Shown: positions 45,901 through 53,533 of the stretch, in pieces
How the letters are laid out: each line of letters begins with the position of its first letter
Position numbering within the stretch: the stretch's first letter is position 1
Assembly (NCBI RefSeq): GCF_004331435.1
Contig: NZ_SJKA01000004.1
Location: forward strand, 310,001 to 374,000
Source of the DNA: Kribbella sindirgiensis
Lineage (GTDB): Bacteria > Actinomycetota > Actinomycetes > Propionibacteriales > Kribbellaceae
Reading direction: 5' to 3'
Length of the DNA: 64,000 nt
Position numbers and translations under genes: made by a program
The notes under the pieces: generated by a model
Databases searched by the model: none
Seen by the model: the letters and a program-made list of their open reading frames with translations, nothing else
Told to the model about the DNA's origin: nothing

Positions 45901-46812
45901 ACGCGCCGTCGCCGCTGCCTCTCGGCGGTTCGATACATTCAGCTTCCGGAGGATGGCCGCGACGTGGTGATGCACGGTCCGGACCGAGAACGAGCTTGGC
46001 GGCGATCTCGGGATCAGACAGCCTGTTCGCGATCAGAATCACGATATCGAAATGACCGCGAGCTCCCTCGCACAGAACCAGCAGCAACTTCTCCGGGCAG
46101 CGCTATTTCTGCCTCGATCTCCTCCGCCGGCCCGGCCCACCACACGATTCGGCACGCTACTTCGGCGAGGCTGAAGTAGGCGTAGGCAGCGATGAATCCG
46201 CACCCGTGCGACGTGCTCGCCGTCTGGCAGCCTGCAACTTCTGGCACACCCGTGGTACAGATCTGCGCATAGCCGGAACGGCAGAGGGCCGGCGTACGGT
46301 AGCACTGCCTCGAGGGTCGTCAACGCCTGGCGGTGCGAGCAGGCGTCGGTTGCCTGGCGCGCGGCCTGAGGTGCGAACCAAAGTACGTTGGGATAGTCAC
46401 GTGCGTAGGCCGCATGGTGGACGATCGACGGGAGATCTGGCTCCGGATCATCTGCAGCGCCTCCACGACGCGTTGGTTCAGCAGCCGCCGGCGCACCACC
46501 GGAAATGATTGCTCGACGGTGCATCTGGCGAATCTCGCGGCGGAAGGAGAGACGTCCCCGATCGACCGTCAGGCCCCCCAGCGGCTTCGGCCAGAACCGT
46601 GACTGCGCCGCCGAGTAGCAGCTCGACGAGGTCCAGATCCGCGGAGCCGGGGACCACCCGCCGAAGCCACGGACCGCCTCCTTGATCGGGTCCAGGACCC
46701 TGGGCGCCAGCAGGTCATCGCGTCGTCCGACCAGCACGTCGACCGTCGTATCGACGCGGCCGAGGAACGCATCGAGAACGGCGGACTTGCCGTGCCGGCT
46801 TCACCGGAGTTC
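45871..46812 (-). pseudogene. Heavily deleted LuxR/LAL regulator
   Basis: The minus strand keeps an SGEAG scrap, GKSAVLDAFLGRVDTTVDVL, GRRDDLLAPRVLDPIKEAVR, then fragments of the helical middle, and finally the HTH (LIANRLSDPEIAAKLVL and, after a frameshift, VRTVHHHVAAILRKLNVSNR). The order and wording match the intact regulator at 40318-42909, but about two thirds of the length is gone and several frames are used. It is a dead paralogue of that gene. Confidence 0.82.
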
Positions 46813-46820
46813 AGACTGGA

Positions 46821-47393
46821 CTACGAAACGAGAATCTCTGACTCGGCAGGCTTTCGAGCCGGCGACCACAGGAGGTCATGGGCCGGCCGGCGGTCACGCT
46901 GTGCGCCCTGTCCTGCGACGGATGCACCGACTGCGGCGATCGTCATGATGTCCCAGTGATTCGGAACCTGCAGATCGGTGGTCAGCGCCTGCTTGTCGAA
47001 GGCGCGGAACTGGCGCACGGCCAAACCCATCGACGTCGCCTGAATCGTCAGGTGGGCGACAGCTTGTCCCAGGTCGTAGACCGAGAACTCCGAGTAGTCC
47101 CAGTCGGTGCCTTCGACGTACCGATGGCAGAGGTTGACGATCAGTGCGCCGGCAGCAGGCGCCCACGCGGCCGCGCTCGGCGCCAGGTGCCTGACAATGC
47201 GACGGTGCTGGTCGTCGCCCCGCCGCGCGAGCAGGAATGACCATGGCTGCGAGTTGCCCGCCGATGGCGCCCAGCGAGCCGCCTCCAGGAGCGACTTCAA
47301 CTCGTCGTTCGACAGCTCCGCCTGCTGGTCGAACGACCGCGGACTCCAGCGCTGCCGGAGCACCGGATGGATGTCGGGGCGCCGCTGCGGCAT
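46821..47393 (-). CDS. Nitroreductase-family flavoprotein
   Basis: ATG 47393 has AGAGGAG 6 nt upstream. The 190-aa product shows LRQRWSPRSFDQQAELSNDE, ARWAPSAGNSQPWSFLLAR (FMN-binding residues) and DLGQAVAHLTIQATSMGLAV. The family reduces nitro groups or quinones, or acts as small-molecule dehydrogenases in peptide natural-product pathways. It begins 25 bp after ricin-type gene D on the same strand, so the two share the ECF-type promoter upstream of D. Confidence 0.88.
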   Translation of the reverse strand: MPQRRPDIHPVLRQRWSPRSFDQQAELSNDELKSLLEAARWAPSAGNSQPWSFLLARRGDDQHRRIVRHLAPSAAAWAPAAGALIVNLCHRYVEGTDWDYSEFSVYDLGQAVAHLTIQATSMGLAVRQFRAFDKQALTTDLQVPNHWDIMTIAAVGASVAGQGAQRDRRPAHDLLWSPARKPAESEILVS

Positions 47394-47418
47394 CTCGTCT
47401 CCTCTACGCGCCGGTGGA

Positions 47419-47991
47419 TCAGGCGGTCTTGATGAAGAACCGCTGGCTCGGGCCTGGCTTGAACTTCTGCTGCTTCGGCAGCGAGTGGTCAACCGGGCTC
47501 GTACCGGCGTCAACGTACAGCCCGCTCCACTTGCTGCGGAGGGTCAACGTCTTCGGACGCGCCGGATCCTTGTTCTCGACCACCCACCGCTGCGACGGCG
47601 TGCCGTCGAACGGCTTGATGATCAGCGTCGCGCCCGGTGCCGTCGAGTCGGCCGTGATGTCCAGGCAGCTGATGCTGAGGGGAGTACCGCCGGAGGCCGA
47701 GACACTCTTGCTGCACAGGGCATACGACCCGTCACTCATCTTCAACGGAAGGAATCGCTGAGTGTCCGGAACGGGCGAGGTCGGCAGCGCCTTGCCCAAG
47801 AAGACGTTCGCGATGCCGCTGAACCCCTTGTTGGCAGTGATCATCAGCAGTTGGTTGGCGTCCGACCGGATGCCGACCTCCGCGAGCGGGAGGTCCGCGG
47901 CCTGAGCGGCCACCGGGTTCGCGACGGCCACACCTGCCGCCACGACGGCGGTAACGGCTACGCCGAGCAGGCGGCGCGACATATTCTTCAT
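47419..47991 (-). CDS. Secreted ricin-type beta-trefoil (QxW) protein D
   Basis: ATG 47991 has AAGGAG 6 nt upstream. The 190-aa product has a signal peptide (RRLLGVAVTAVVAAGVAVAN, cleavage after AQAA). The mature domain has SISCLDITADS, FDGTPSQRWVVENK with the QxW motif, and the end PSQRFFIKTA; the Cys of the usual CDG is Phe here. It is followed 25 bp later by the nitroreductase gene and preceded by an ECF-type promoter just before the sigma gene end. Confidence 0.8.
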   Translation of the reverse strand: MKNMSRRLLGVAVTAVVAAGVAVANPVAAQAADLPLAEVGIRSDANQLLMITANKGFSGIANVFLGKALPTSPVPDTQRFLPLKMSDGSYALCSKSVSASGGTPLSISCLDITADSTAPGATLIIKPFDGTPSQRWVVENKDPARPKTLTLRSKWSGLYVDAGTSPVDHSLPKQQKFKPGPSQRFFIKTA

Positions 47992-48036
47992 CGGTACTCC
48001 TTGCAGAGATTCTTGGTGACTTGACTGTCTGCCAAG

Positions 48037-48065
48037 GAGTACGGAGGCACACGGCGCACCGGTTC
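48037..48065 (-). promoter_or_regulatory. ECF-type promoter for ricin-type protein D and nitroreductase
   Basis: Minus strand reads GAACC, 17 nt, CGTACTC, with the -10 element 46 bp before the ATG. Confidence 0.6.
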
Positions 48066-48074
48066 TCGACCGCG

Positions 48075-48641
48075 TCAGAGCGGCACGTCCTCCCGGAGAT
48101 GGGCAAGTTTCTCCGCAAGGTGACGCTGAGCGCGCGCCGTCCGGCTCTTGACCGTACCGAGTGCGATGCCGAGATGCTGTGCGACCTCACTCTGCGACAT
48201 GCCCTCGTGATAGGCCAGACGCAGTACATCGCGTTCGTCCGCCGGCAGCTCGTCCAGCGCACGCCGGACCTGCCAGATCCGCCATGTCTCTTCCATCGTC
48301 ACGTCCTCCACGGACACCACGCGGTCGAGCTGCTCTGGCTCCAAGGGGAGTGTGTCCGCAGCACGGCGCTCGCGCCGGAAGACATCGATCGCTGCCCTTC
48401 GCGTGATCGCATACAGCCACGGCTGCAACTCACGGCTGACGTCGAAACGATCGGCCGCCTGCCATGCCTGAACGAACGCCCGTTGCACCGCATCGGACGC
48501 GAGATCACGCCGACCGAGAAGTTTGAGCGCGATGACGAACATCGGCGCCGAGTATTTCCCGTACATTTCGGACAACGCGGATGAGTCACCGTCGCGAAAG
48601 CGTTCAGCAAGTGTCGGCTCGCCGTAGAACTGCTCAGCCAT
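48075..48641 (-). CDS. ECF RNA polymerase sigma factor
   Basis: ATG 48641 has GAAGG 6 nt upstream. The 188-aa product has region 2 (LSEMYGKYSAPMFVIALKLL, DAVQRAFVQAWQAADRFD, LQPWLYAITRRAAIDVFRRE) and region 4 (DVLRLAYHEGMSQSEVAQHL, then GIALGTVKSRTARAQRHL). There is no extra C-terminal domain. Its anti-sigma gene lies upstream on the same strand, the reverse of the common sigma-first order, with a 222-bp gap. The operon promoter matches the element found before about 20 other units here, so this sigma factor is the prime candidate for recognising at least the GAACC class. Confidence 0.93.
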   Translation of the reverse strand: MAEQFYGEPTLAERFRDGDSSALSEMYGKYSAPMFVIALKLLGRRDLASDAVQRAFVQAWQAADRFDVSRELQPWLYAITRRAAIDVFRRERRAADTLPLEPEQLDRVVSVEDVTMEETWRIWQVRRALDELPADERDVLRLAYHEGMSQSEVAQHLGIALGTVKSRTARAQRHLAEKLAHLREDVPL

Positions 48642-48780
48642 CGGTTGCCTTCATCCACCAACCGCCACGTCCGGACATGTCCCCGCTCCTCCTAGATCGA
48701 GCTCCCCAACTCCTCGAAGATGCGGCACTCCGGTGGTGGGCAGCATCGGCATGTGAATGCCTAATTCCGCGTGCGAACGG

Positions 48781-48810
48781 ATACCTAGACGCGCCGCTAT
48801 GCCTAGGTAT
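48781..48810. repeat. Inverted repeat between anti-sigma and sigma genes
   Basis: ATACCTAG (48781-48788) and CTAGGTAT (48803-48810) face each other across 14 nt in the untranslated gap, with related CCTA motifs nearby. A regulator site or an RNA structure that tunes sigma expression is possible. Confidence 0.35.
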
Positions 48811-48863
48811 GGCGAGCCGAGCCCTGCTGCCGCACGGGCAACAAGGCTCGGAGTGAGATCGGG

Positions 48864-49496
48864 TCAGCGCTTGCCGGGAGGTACCGCTCCGGACAGAACC
48901 ACGCGTCCCGACGACGCGGCGCCTCCCCCTTCCGGCTGAACCGTCACGGTCATAGCGGGATAGGCCGCCATGTCGACCCCGGACCAGAGAACAACGCGAT
49001 CCGACTCGCCGCGAAGGTGGAAGGTGCCGATCGGAACCAGTCCCTTTGCTCCCTTGACCCAGGCCTCGTAGTACGTGCCGGGGGCGGCGCCGTCGAGGCC
49101 GCTCGTCCGCAGGGTGATCTCGACACCGCTCGGTGTGTCCCGCAGTTCGGCCCGCGCTTTGGCACCTGTCGCCAGCTCTGTACCGGAGAGCGCGAACGTC
49201 TGTGCGTCCGGTTGCGTAAGCGTGGTCACCAAACCGGTGGCGCCCACGACGATGGCCGCGGCCGCCGCGACCAGAACCACCAAGCGTCGCCGTGACCGCG
49301 CAGCGCGATGACGGAGCGAACGGGGACGCCCGAACGGCACGACATTCTCCAGATCTGACCCGGGCGCTCGGTTGACCGCGAGGCAGCGCTCCTTCAGGTC
49401 TGTCGGTACCGCAGCCCACATCTCCGGTAGCCGGAGGAGCGACTCGAGTTCACGATCACCGCTCGCAACCGAATCCTGAGATTGCTCGTCCCTCAT
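48864..49496 (-). CDS. Anti-sigma factor, RskA-like
   Basis: The 210-aa product has a short cytoplasmic part (DRELESLLRLPEMWAAVPTD) without a zinc motif, one membrane helix (RRLVVLVAAAAAIVVGATGL) and an outer RskA-type domain (TPSGVEITLRTSGLDG, TYYEAWVKGAKGLVPIGTFH, VVLWSGVDMAAYPAMTVTV). It should hold the downstream-encoded ECF sigma factor at the membrane until an outside signal acts. The outer domain is close to that of the orphan at 33071-33748. Confidence 0.88.
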   Translation of the reverse strand: MRDEQSQDSVASGDRELESLLRLPEMWAAVPTDLKERCLAVNRAPGSDLENVVPFGRPRSLRHRAARSRRRLVVLVAAAAAIVVGATGLVTTLTQPDAQTFALSGTELATGAKARAELRDTPSGVEITLRTSGLDGAAPGTYYEAWVKGAKGLVPIGTFHLRGESDRVVLWSGVDMAAYPAMTVTVQPEGGGAASSGRVVLSGAVPPGKR

Positions 49497-49534
49497 CTTC
49501 TTCCCAGCCTCCGTCCACCGTTGCTGTCACTCAG

Positions 49535-49563
49535 CACTACGCCGGGTAGAGCGGTGACGGTTC
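49535..49563 (-). promoter_or_regulatory. ECF-type promoter of the anti-sigma/sigma operon
   Basis: Minus strand reads GAACC, 17 nt, CGTAGTG, with the -10 element 39 bp before the anti-sigma start. It indicates autoregulation. Confidence 0.65.
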
Positions 49564-49580
49564 GCAGTCAGCCGCTCCGA

Positions 49581-50192
49581 TTACCGTGCCCGTTTGCCGT
49601 CCGGACGGATGACGTGCCAGGTGCCTTTGAGGCCCTCTCCTCGGACCTCGCCCGGCGATGTGTCGCCGTCGAATCGATAGAGCGGCCATCCCCCGAGCGT
49701 CACCTGTCGTCGCCCGTCCGGCCGCTCCAGGACACCAAGACGTGAGGGATCGACTCCAAGGCCTGCTGTTGGCTTCGCGTGGCCGTCGGGCGCGTACAGC
49801 GGCTTCCAGGCGGCGAGGCACTTGTCACTCAGGCAGACCGAGCGCGGCGGGTCGTTGCTGTCGAGCACCGACAGGTACAACGTGTGGCCGTCCTTGTCGA
49901 CAGCAGCAGGCCCCAGGGCCGTCGCTCCAGCCGCGACTGTCTCGGCCGACAGCTTAGGCGTGCTCGACTCGACAGGCGGTGTGTTTGGCGGCGAGACGGA
50001 CTGCGGCGTAGCAGGCGCCTCGCCCCCAGGCGTCGTCACGGTTCCAGCGTCGACCGGCGCCTCGGGCGCGACCGCACTCGACGTCGCTGCAGGACTGGTG
50101 ACGACCTGACCAACGACCGGGCTGAAGCACGTCAGTGTGGCGGCTGCGGCGGCCACCCAGATGGTCGTCGGCAGGTTCTTGATCCAAGGCAC
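49581..50192 (-). CDS. Secreted COG4315-type repeat protein
   Basis: The 203-aa product has a signal peptide (IWVAAAAATLTCFSP) and a Pro/Ala/Ser/Thr linker. Two copies of the COG4315/PF03640 'secreted repeat' follow: DGHTLYLSVLDSNDP with SVCLSDKCLAAWKPLYAP, and RRQVTLGGWPLYRFDGDTSP with GEGLKGTWHVI. The family is extracellular and of unknown role; its frequent company with Rieske and membrane redox proteins suggests an electron-transfer or redox-sensing part. It ends the three-gene operon DUF6529-Rieske-COG4315. Confidence 0.88.
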   Translation of the reverse strand: MPWIKNLPTTIWVAAAAATLTCFSPVVGQVVTSPAATSSAVAPEAPVDAGTVTTPGGEAPATPQSVSPPNTPPVESSTPKLSAETVAAGATALGPAAVDKDGHTLYLSVLDSNDPPRSVCLSDKCLAAWKPLYAPDGHAKPTAGLGVDPSRLGVLERPDGRRQVTLGGWPLYRFDGDTSPGEVRGEGLKGTWHVIRPDGKRAR

Positions 50193-50198
50193 GACGAC

Positions 50199-50675
50199 TC
50201 ACGCCCGGAAGATGGAGCCGTCACGCAGTTCGACCGACACCGGGGCGAGCGGGCTCTTGGCCGGCCCGCCGACCGGAGCGCCGGTGGCGATGTCGAACTT
50301 GCTCCCATGACACGGACAGTTGATGGTTCCCTGTTCAACAGAAGCGACCAGGCATCCGCGGTGCGTGCAGACCGCGGAGAACGCGTGCGGCGTGCCCTCC
50401 GCGTCGCGTGTGACGACGACCTTCTCGTCCTTGACGACCACGCCGCCTTGCGGCGCGATGTCGTTGACCACGGCCAGCGGCTTGACCCCGCCGCCTTGAG
50501 GCCGCTCGGTAGGCTCGGGCTGCTGTCCGTTGCCGGACCCGGTGGATGCCGGTGGTGGGGCGGCCGGAGAACTCGCCGGTTGCTCGACCACGCAGCCGGT
50601 CAGGGCGGCGCCGACTGCCAGTGAACCGGTGAGCAGGACCGCGCGGCGATCCAGGGAGCGGCCATGCGTCATCAT
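50199..50675 (-). CDS. Rieske [2Fe-2S] lipoprotein
   Basis: ATG 50675 (or the next codon, 50672) has AGAGGAG upstream. The 158-aa product starts with a Tat/Sec-like lipoprotein signal (SLDRRAVLLTGSLAVGAALT followed by GC). After a Pro/Gly linker comes a Rieske domain with the cluster ligands CTHRGC and CPCHGSKFD. Soluble Rieske lipoproteins of this kind pass electrons at the outer face of the membrane. It sits 6 bp before the COG4315 gene. Confidence 0.92.
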   Translation of the reverse strand: MMTHGRSLDRRAVLLTGSLAVGAALTGCVVEQPASSPAAPPPASTGSGNGQQPEPTERPQGGGVKPLAVVNDIAPQGGVVVKDEKVVVTRDAEGTPHAFSAVCTHRGCLVASVEQGTINCPCHGSKFDIATGAPVGGPAKSPLAPVSVELRDGSIFRA

Positions 50676-50700
50676 CGGTGACTCCTCTTCATAGGTGGCA

Positions 50701-51312
50701 TCATTTGAGCGGCACGCCGGGCTGGGTGAAGTACCACAACGACGCGGTCGCCCACGCCCCGACGAGTAGTGCGAACAGCAGGCCGCCGGCAGCAGGAAGC
50801 AGCCAGCCGGGCAGTCGTTTGGTGCGCAGGGCAAGCATCTTGCTGGCGAAGACGCCGTAGAACGCGCAGCCGAAGACCGAGTGCAGAACGGTTCGGGGCG
50901 AATCCGTTCCGAACCCAAGACTCCACAGGCAGTGGTAGGCGACGGGCAGAGTGAGGACGAAAGCCAGCGAGCCACACCATCGATGAGCTTGCCCGAGCCA
51001 GTGCGGGGCCTCTCGGCGTATTGGCAGGCGACCCCACATCCAGGCCGCGGACAACACCTGAGCGAGGCCGAGGAGCACCCCGGCGGTCGCAAGCCACGCC
51101 TTCATCGGGGCCATGTCGGTGAAGCCGATGACCAGTGCGAGCGGCCTGCCGGTCGGAGTGTGGGACCGGCCGTACGTCCCGAGGGCGACCGCCACCAGTG
51201 CTCCGACGAGCGCCACACCTGCCAGCGCCGTTGCCGCCACTTCACGCGGTTTGTGATGACTCGGCCGACCAGTTCTCGTCGCCGGTTTCGCGCGCATCTC
51301 GATCTCGTCCAT
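50701..51312 (-). CDS. DUF6529 multi-pass membrane protein
   Basis: The 203-aa product has about five membrane helices (for example TALAGVALVGALVAVALGTY, ATAGVLLGLAQVLSAAWMWG, LVGAWATASLWYF). The His residues in QAHRWCGSLAF, YHCLW and LHSVFG are arranged like haem ligands of the cytochrome b561 fold. The family is known as DUF6529. It heads the operon with the Rieske and COG4315 proteins, which suggests a small membrane electron-transfer unit. An ECF-type promoter precedes it. Confidence 0.8.
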   Translation of the reverse strand: MDEIEMRAKPATRTGRPSHHKPREVAATALAGVALVGALVAVALGTYGRSHTPTGRPLALVIGFTDMAPMKAWLATAGVLLGLAQVLSAAWMWGRLPIRREAPHWLGQAHRWCGSLAFVLTLPVAYHCLWSLGFGTDSPRTVLHSVFGCAFYGVFASKMLALRTKRLPGWLLPAAGGLLFALLVGAWATASLWYFTQPGVPLK

Positions 51313-51345
51313 GCTCGATCCGTCCCTTGTTGTTCCCTCGCGCGG

Positions 51346-51374
51346 CAGTACGCACGCCGAGCCGCGATCGGTTC
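51346..51374 (-). promoter_or_regulatory. ECF-type promoter for the DUF6529-Rieske-COG4315 operon
   Basis: Minus strand reads GAACC, 17 nt, CGTACTG, with the -10 element 34 bp before the start codon. Confidence 0.65.
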
Positions 51375-51381
51375 GTCCCGA

Positions 51382-51410
51382 GAACCGATCGCGTCATGCC
51401 GTTCGTAGAG
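51382..51410 (+). promoter_or_regulatory. ECF-type promoter for the COG4315 lipoprotein
   Basis: Plus strand reads GAACC, 17 nt, CGTAGAG. It is divergent from the DUF6529 promoter with only 7 bp between them. Confidence 0.6.
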
Positions 51411-51504
51411 ACAGGTGACCGGATGCCGGTCGGCGTCCCGACCGCGCGTCATCCCCGGCGCTGCCCGTCACACGACGTGCGGTAGCCACGTCATGGAGAC
51501 AGCG

Positions 51505-52083
51505 ATGAGATACACACCCCTACTGGCCATCAGTTGTGCAGTGGTACTCGGCCTCACTGCCTGCGACGCCTCCAGCACCGGCAACAGCTCAGGCGGGTCG
51601 GCGAGCTCGCCCAGCCTGGCCGTTCAGGAGCCGTCGGCTACCACCACGGAACCCGGAAGTCCGGCGGAGCCGGTCCCCAGTCCGACGGTCACTCCAGGTC
51701 CGATCAAGCTGGAGCTCCGCCATGCCACGGTGAAAGGTGTCGAGGCAGACATCGTCACGATCAACGGCTGGACGGCATACCGCTTCGAGGCAGACGGGAA
51801 CAAGCCACCCAAGGTCAATTGTGGCTTCGACTGCCTCATCACCTGGCCGCCGGCGCTGACCGACGGCAGCAAGGTCGAGGTCGACGGCATCGATCAGTCG
51901 CTGGTCGGCACGGTCGGCCGACCTGACCGCACCGAGTACACCCAGGTCACACTCGGAGGATGGCCGTTGTACAAATTCCAGGATGACAAGGTCCCGACCG
52001 ACATGAAGGGTGAGGGTGTCGGCGGCAACTGGTCTGTCGTCAAGGCCGACGGCAAGCCGGTGATCAAGAAGACCACCAAGTAG
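51505..52083 (+). CDS. COG4315-type lipoprotein
   Basis: ATG 51505 has GGAGA 6 nt upstream. The 192-aa product has a lipoprotein signal (PLLAISCAVVLGLTAC, Cys as lipid site), a Ser/Thr/Pro linker and the two secreted repeats: NGWTAYRFEADGNKPP with VNCGFDCLITWPP, and YTQVTLGGWPLYKFQDDKVP with GEGVGGNWSVV. It is a paralogue of the product of 49581-50192. A perfect hairpin terminator follows. It shares the ECF control of the divergent operon. Confidence 0.88.
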   Translation: MRYTPLLAISCAVVLGLTACDASSTGNSSGGSASSPSLAVQEPSATTTEPGSPAEPVPSPTVTPGPIKLELRHATVKGVEADIVTINGWTAYRFEADGNKPPKVNCGFDCLITWPPALTDGSKVEVDGIDQSLVGTVGRPDRTEYTQVTLGGWPLYKFQDDKVPTDMKGEGVGGNWSVVKADGKPVIKKTTK

Positions 52084-52106
52084 ATCCCGGCTCGACGCCG
52101 AACGCA

Positions 52107-52144
52107 AAGCTCCGGGATGCCGACGAATCGGCATCCCGGAGCTT
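52107..52144 (+). terminator. Terminator after the COG4315 lipoprotein
   Basis: Perfect 17-bp stem (52107-52123 and 52128-52144) with a CGAA tetraloop, 24 bp after the stop codon. Confidence 0.88.
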
Positions 52145-52158
52145 CGTCTTGTAAGGGG

Positions 52159-52201
52159 CCGCTGCCCGGCCGTCAGGGGGGTGGAACCGGCCAGGCAGCG
52201 G
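52159..52201 (-). terminator. Hairpin downstream of the acyl carrier protein gene
   Basis: 13-bp stem with one mismatch (52159-52171 and 52189-52201); it likely ends the minus-strand ACP transcript. Confidence 0.5.
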
Positions 52202-52303
52202 CAGTGGTGACGTCGATCGAATCGGAGCGAGGGGGCTCGACCGACCTATCACCGGACTCGGTGCGGGCGCATCACGGGGCGACCAGAACGCTGGATGCGC
52301 CGA

Positions 52304-52621
52304 TCATTCACCGGGTCTTCCTACCTGGCTATACGCAACGGGTCTCGAAGACGGTTCATCGTTCGTCCGGTTGAGCTGAGCGAGCCTGTACAGGTCTTCG
52401 GAGGTGGTGGCGCGAACCAGGCCAGGGTCTCCGATCAGGGTCGTGCTGCACCGTTGTTCGATCATGACCAGAACCTCGAGCATTTCAAGAGAGTCGAGAC
52501 CCAGCTGAGCGATCGGCGTCGCAGCGCCGATGTCGTAGGTCTGCGACTTCACGCACTCGACGACGGAAGCCAACTCGGCCAGGAAGTCATCAAGCGTGTA
52601 GTCGCCGGCGTTCGATTCCAC
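52304..52621 (-). CDS. Acyl carrier protein
   Basis: GTG 52621 has AGGAGGT 7 nt upstream. The 105-aa product shows the carrier fold: TLDDFLAELASVVEC, then IAQLGLDSLEMLEVLVMIEQ with Ser44 as the phosphopantetheine site. The C-terminal tail is longer than usual. It faces a FeeM-like N-acyltransferase gene and has no other partner nearby; the FAAL at 33811-35508 could load it. Confidence 0.88.
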   Translation of the reverse strand: MESNAGDYTLDDFLAELASVVECVKSQTYDIGAATPIAQLGLDSLEMLEVLVMIEQRCSTTLIGDPGLVRATTSEDLYRLAQLNRTNDEPSSRPVAYSQVGRPGE

Positions 52622-52788
52622 AGTCGGTACCTCCTGGTGTGCCGGGTCAGCTCTGGGCATCTCGTCAGCACCATAACGAGTGGGAACCCCGAAGACATGA
52701 GGGATTCTCCTCACCTTGCCCCCCATGTCGGACGCGAGGATCTCGTGTACGGTCCGATTCGCCGGACGTCGTCCTCTAGGAGCCCCGC

Positions 52789-53301
52789 ATGTACAACACG
52801 CTGGTCGTACGCCTTGCCGAGACCGATCGCGACCTCTGCCGCGTGCAGGAACTACGCCGAACTGAGTGTGACGCGCAATCCTGGTTTCACCCAGATCAGG
52901 ACGACGCTCGAGACCAGGCGGGTTTCGTCTGGATGGCCGAAGCGGACAACATGCTTTTGGCAACCATCCGGGCGGTGCCGTACTCGTCCGGGATCGGCGA
53001 GCTCTCAGGAGTCGATCTGCCGTTCGCGTTGCCGCCGCTCGACGATCGATGCCTCGAAGTCGGACGCTTCGTCGCGCACCCTGCCGCGGGCGTGGGAACG
53101 GCGTGCCTGTTGCTGTACCGTGCCGCGAGCTGGTTGATCGCGAACTCTGCCTACACTCAGGCGTACGGCATGTGCGCCGGGCCGATGGTGCCCTATTACC
53201 GCAGAATCGGCATGGCGGTCAGCCGAGAGGGCCATCCGATCCCACACTTCGGACCACAACTGTCGTACCTGATCCACGGCGACCTGCCTTGCCGCAACTG
53301 A
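52789..53301 (+). CDS. FeeM-like N-acyl amino acid synthase / autoinducer-type acyltransferase
   Basis: ATG 52789 has AGGAG 6 nt upstream. The 170-aa product follows the layout of the FeeM/LuxI-like branch of GNAT enzymes: VVRLAETDRDLCRVQELRRT at the N terminus, FVWMAEADNMLLATIRAVPY, CLEVGRFVAHP and YGMCAGPMVPYYRRIGMAV. Known members take a long acyl chain from an acyl carrier protein and join it to an amino acid such as tyrosine. The adjacent divergent ACP supports this reading. The amine acceptor is unknown. Confidence 0.7.
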   Translation: MYNTLVVRLAETDRDLCRVQELRRTECDAQSWFHPDQDDARDQAGFVWMAEADNMLLATIRAVPYSSGIGELSGVDLPFALPPLDDRCLEVGRFVAHPAAGVGTACLLLYRAASWLIANSAYTQAYGMCAGPMVPYYRRIGMAVSREGHPIPHFGPQLSYLIHGDLPCRN

Positions 53302-53343
53302 CCGTCCGGCCATTGCTCAAGCTTGAAGCACACAATGGATGCG

Positions 53344-53445
53344 GCGATCGTCCGAGGTGACCTCGGGACGATCGCCGCGGTGCGCTCCTCTTGGGAGCGC
53401 ACCCTGGACGATCCCACTTTCCCTGGAGCGGGCCCGTCCAGCCAG
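53344..53445 (-). ncRNA. Candidate structured small RNA
   Basis: A consensus ECF-type promoter on the minus strand at 53446-53474 has no protein gene behind it. Its transcript would run into two strong hairpins: a 10-bp stem at 53379-53403 and a 10-bp stem at 53344-53375 that holds an inner GAGGT/ACCTC pair. It would then head into the 3' end of the FeeM-like gene as antisense. The hairpins may equally serve as terminators for the FeeM-like gene, so this is a candidate only. Confidence 0.4.
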
Positions 53446-53474
53446 CAGTACGCACCGTCGGACACGCGCGGATC
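53446..53474 (-). promoter_or_regulatory. ECF-type promoter without a protein gene
   Basis: Minus strand reads GATCC, 17 nt, CGTACTG, located in the convergent gap between the FeeM-like and AspH genes. Confidence 0.5.
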
Positions 53475-53533
53475 ATGGAGCGAGCTCCCCCGCGGTGACG
53501 GGAGAGCTCGTTCCTCGGAGGCCGGCAAGAGGG

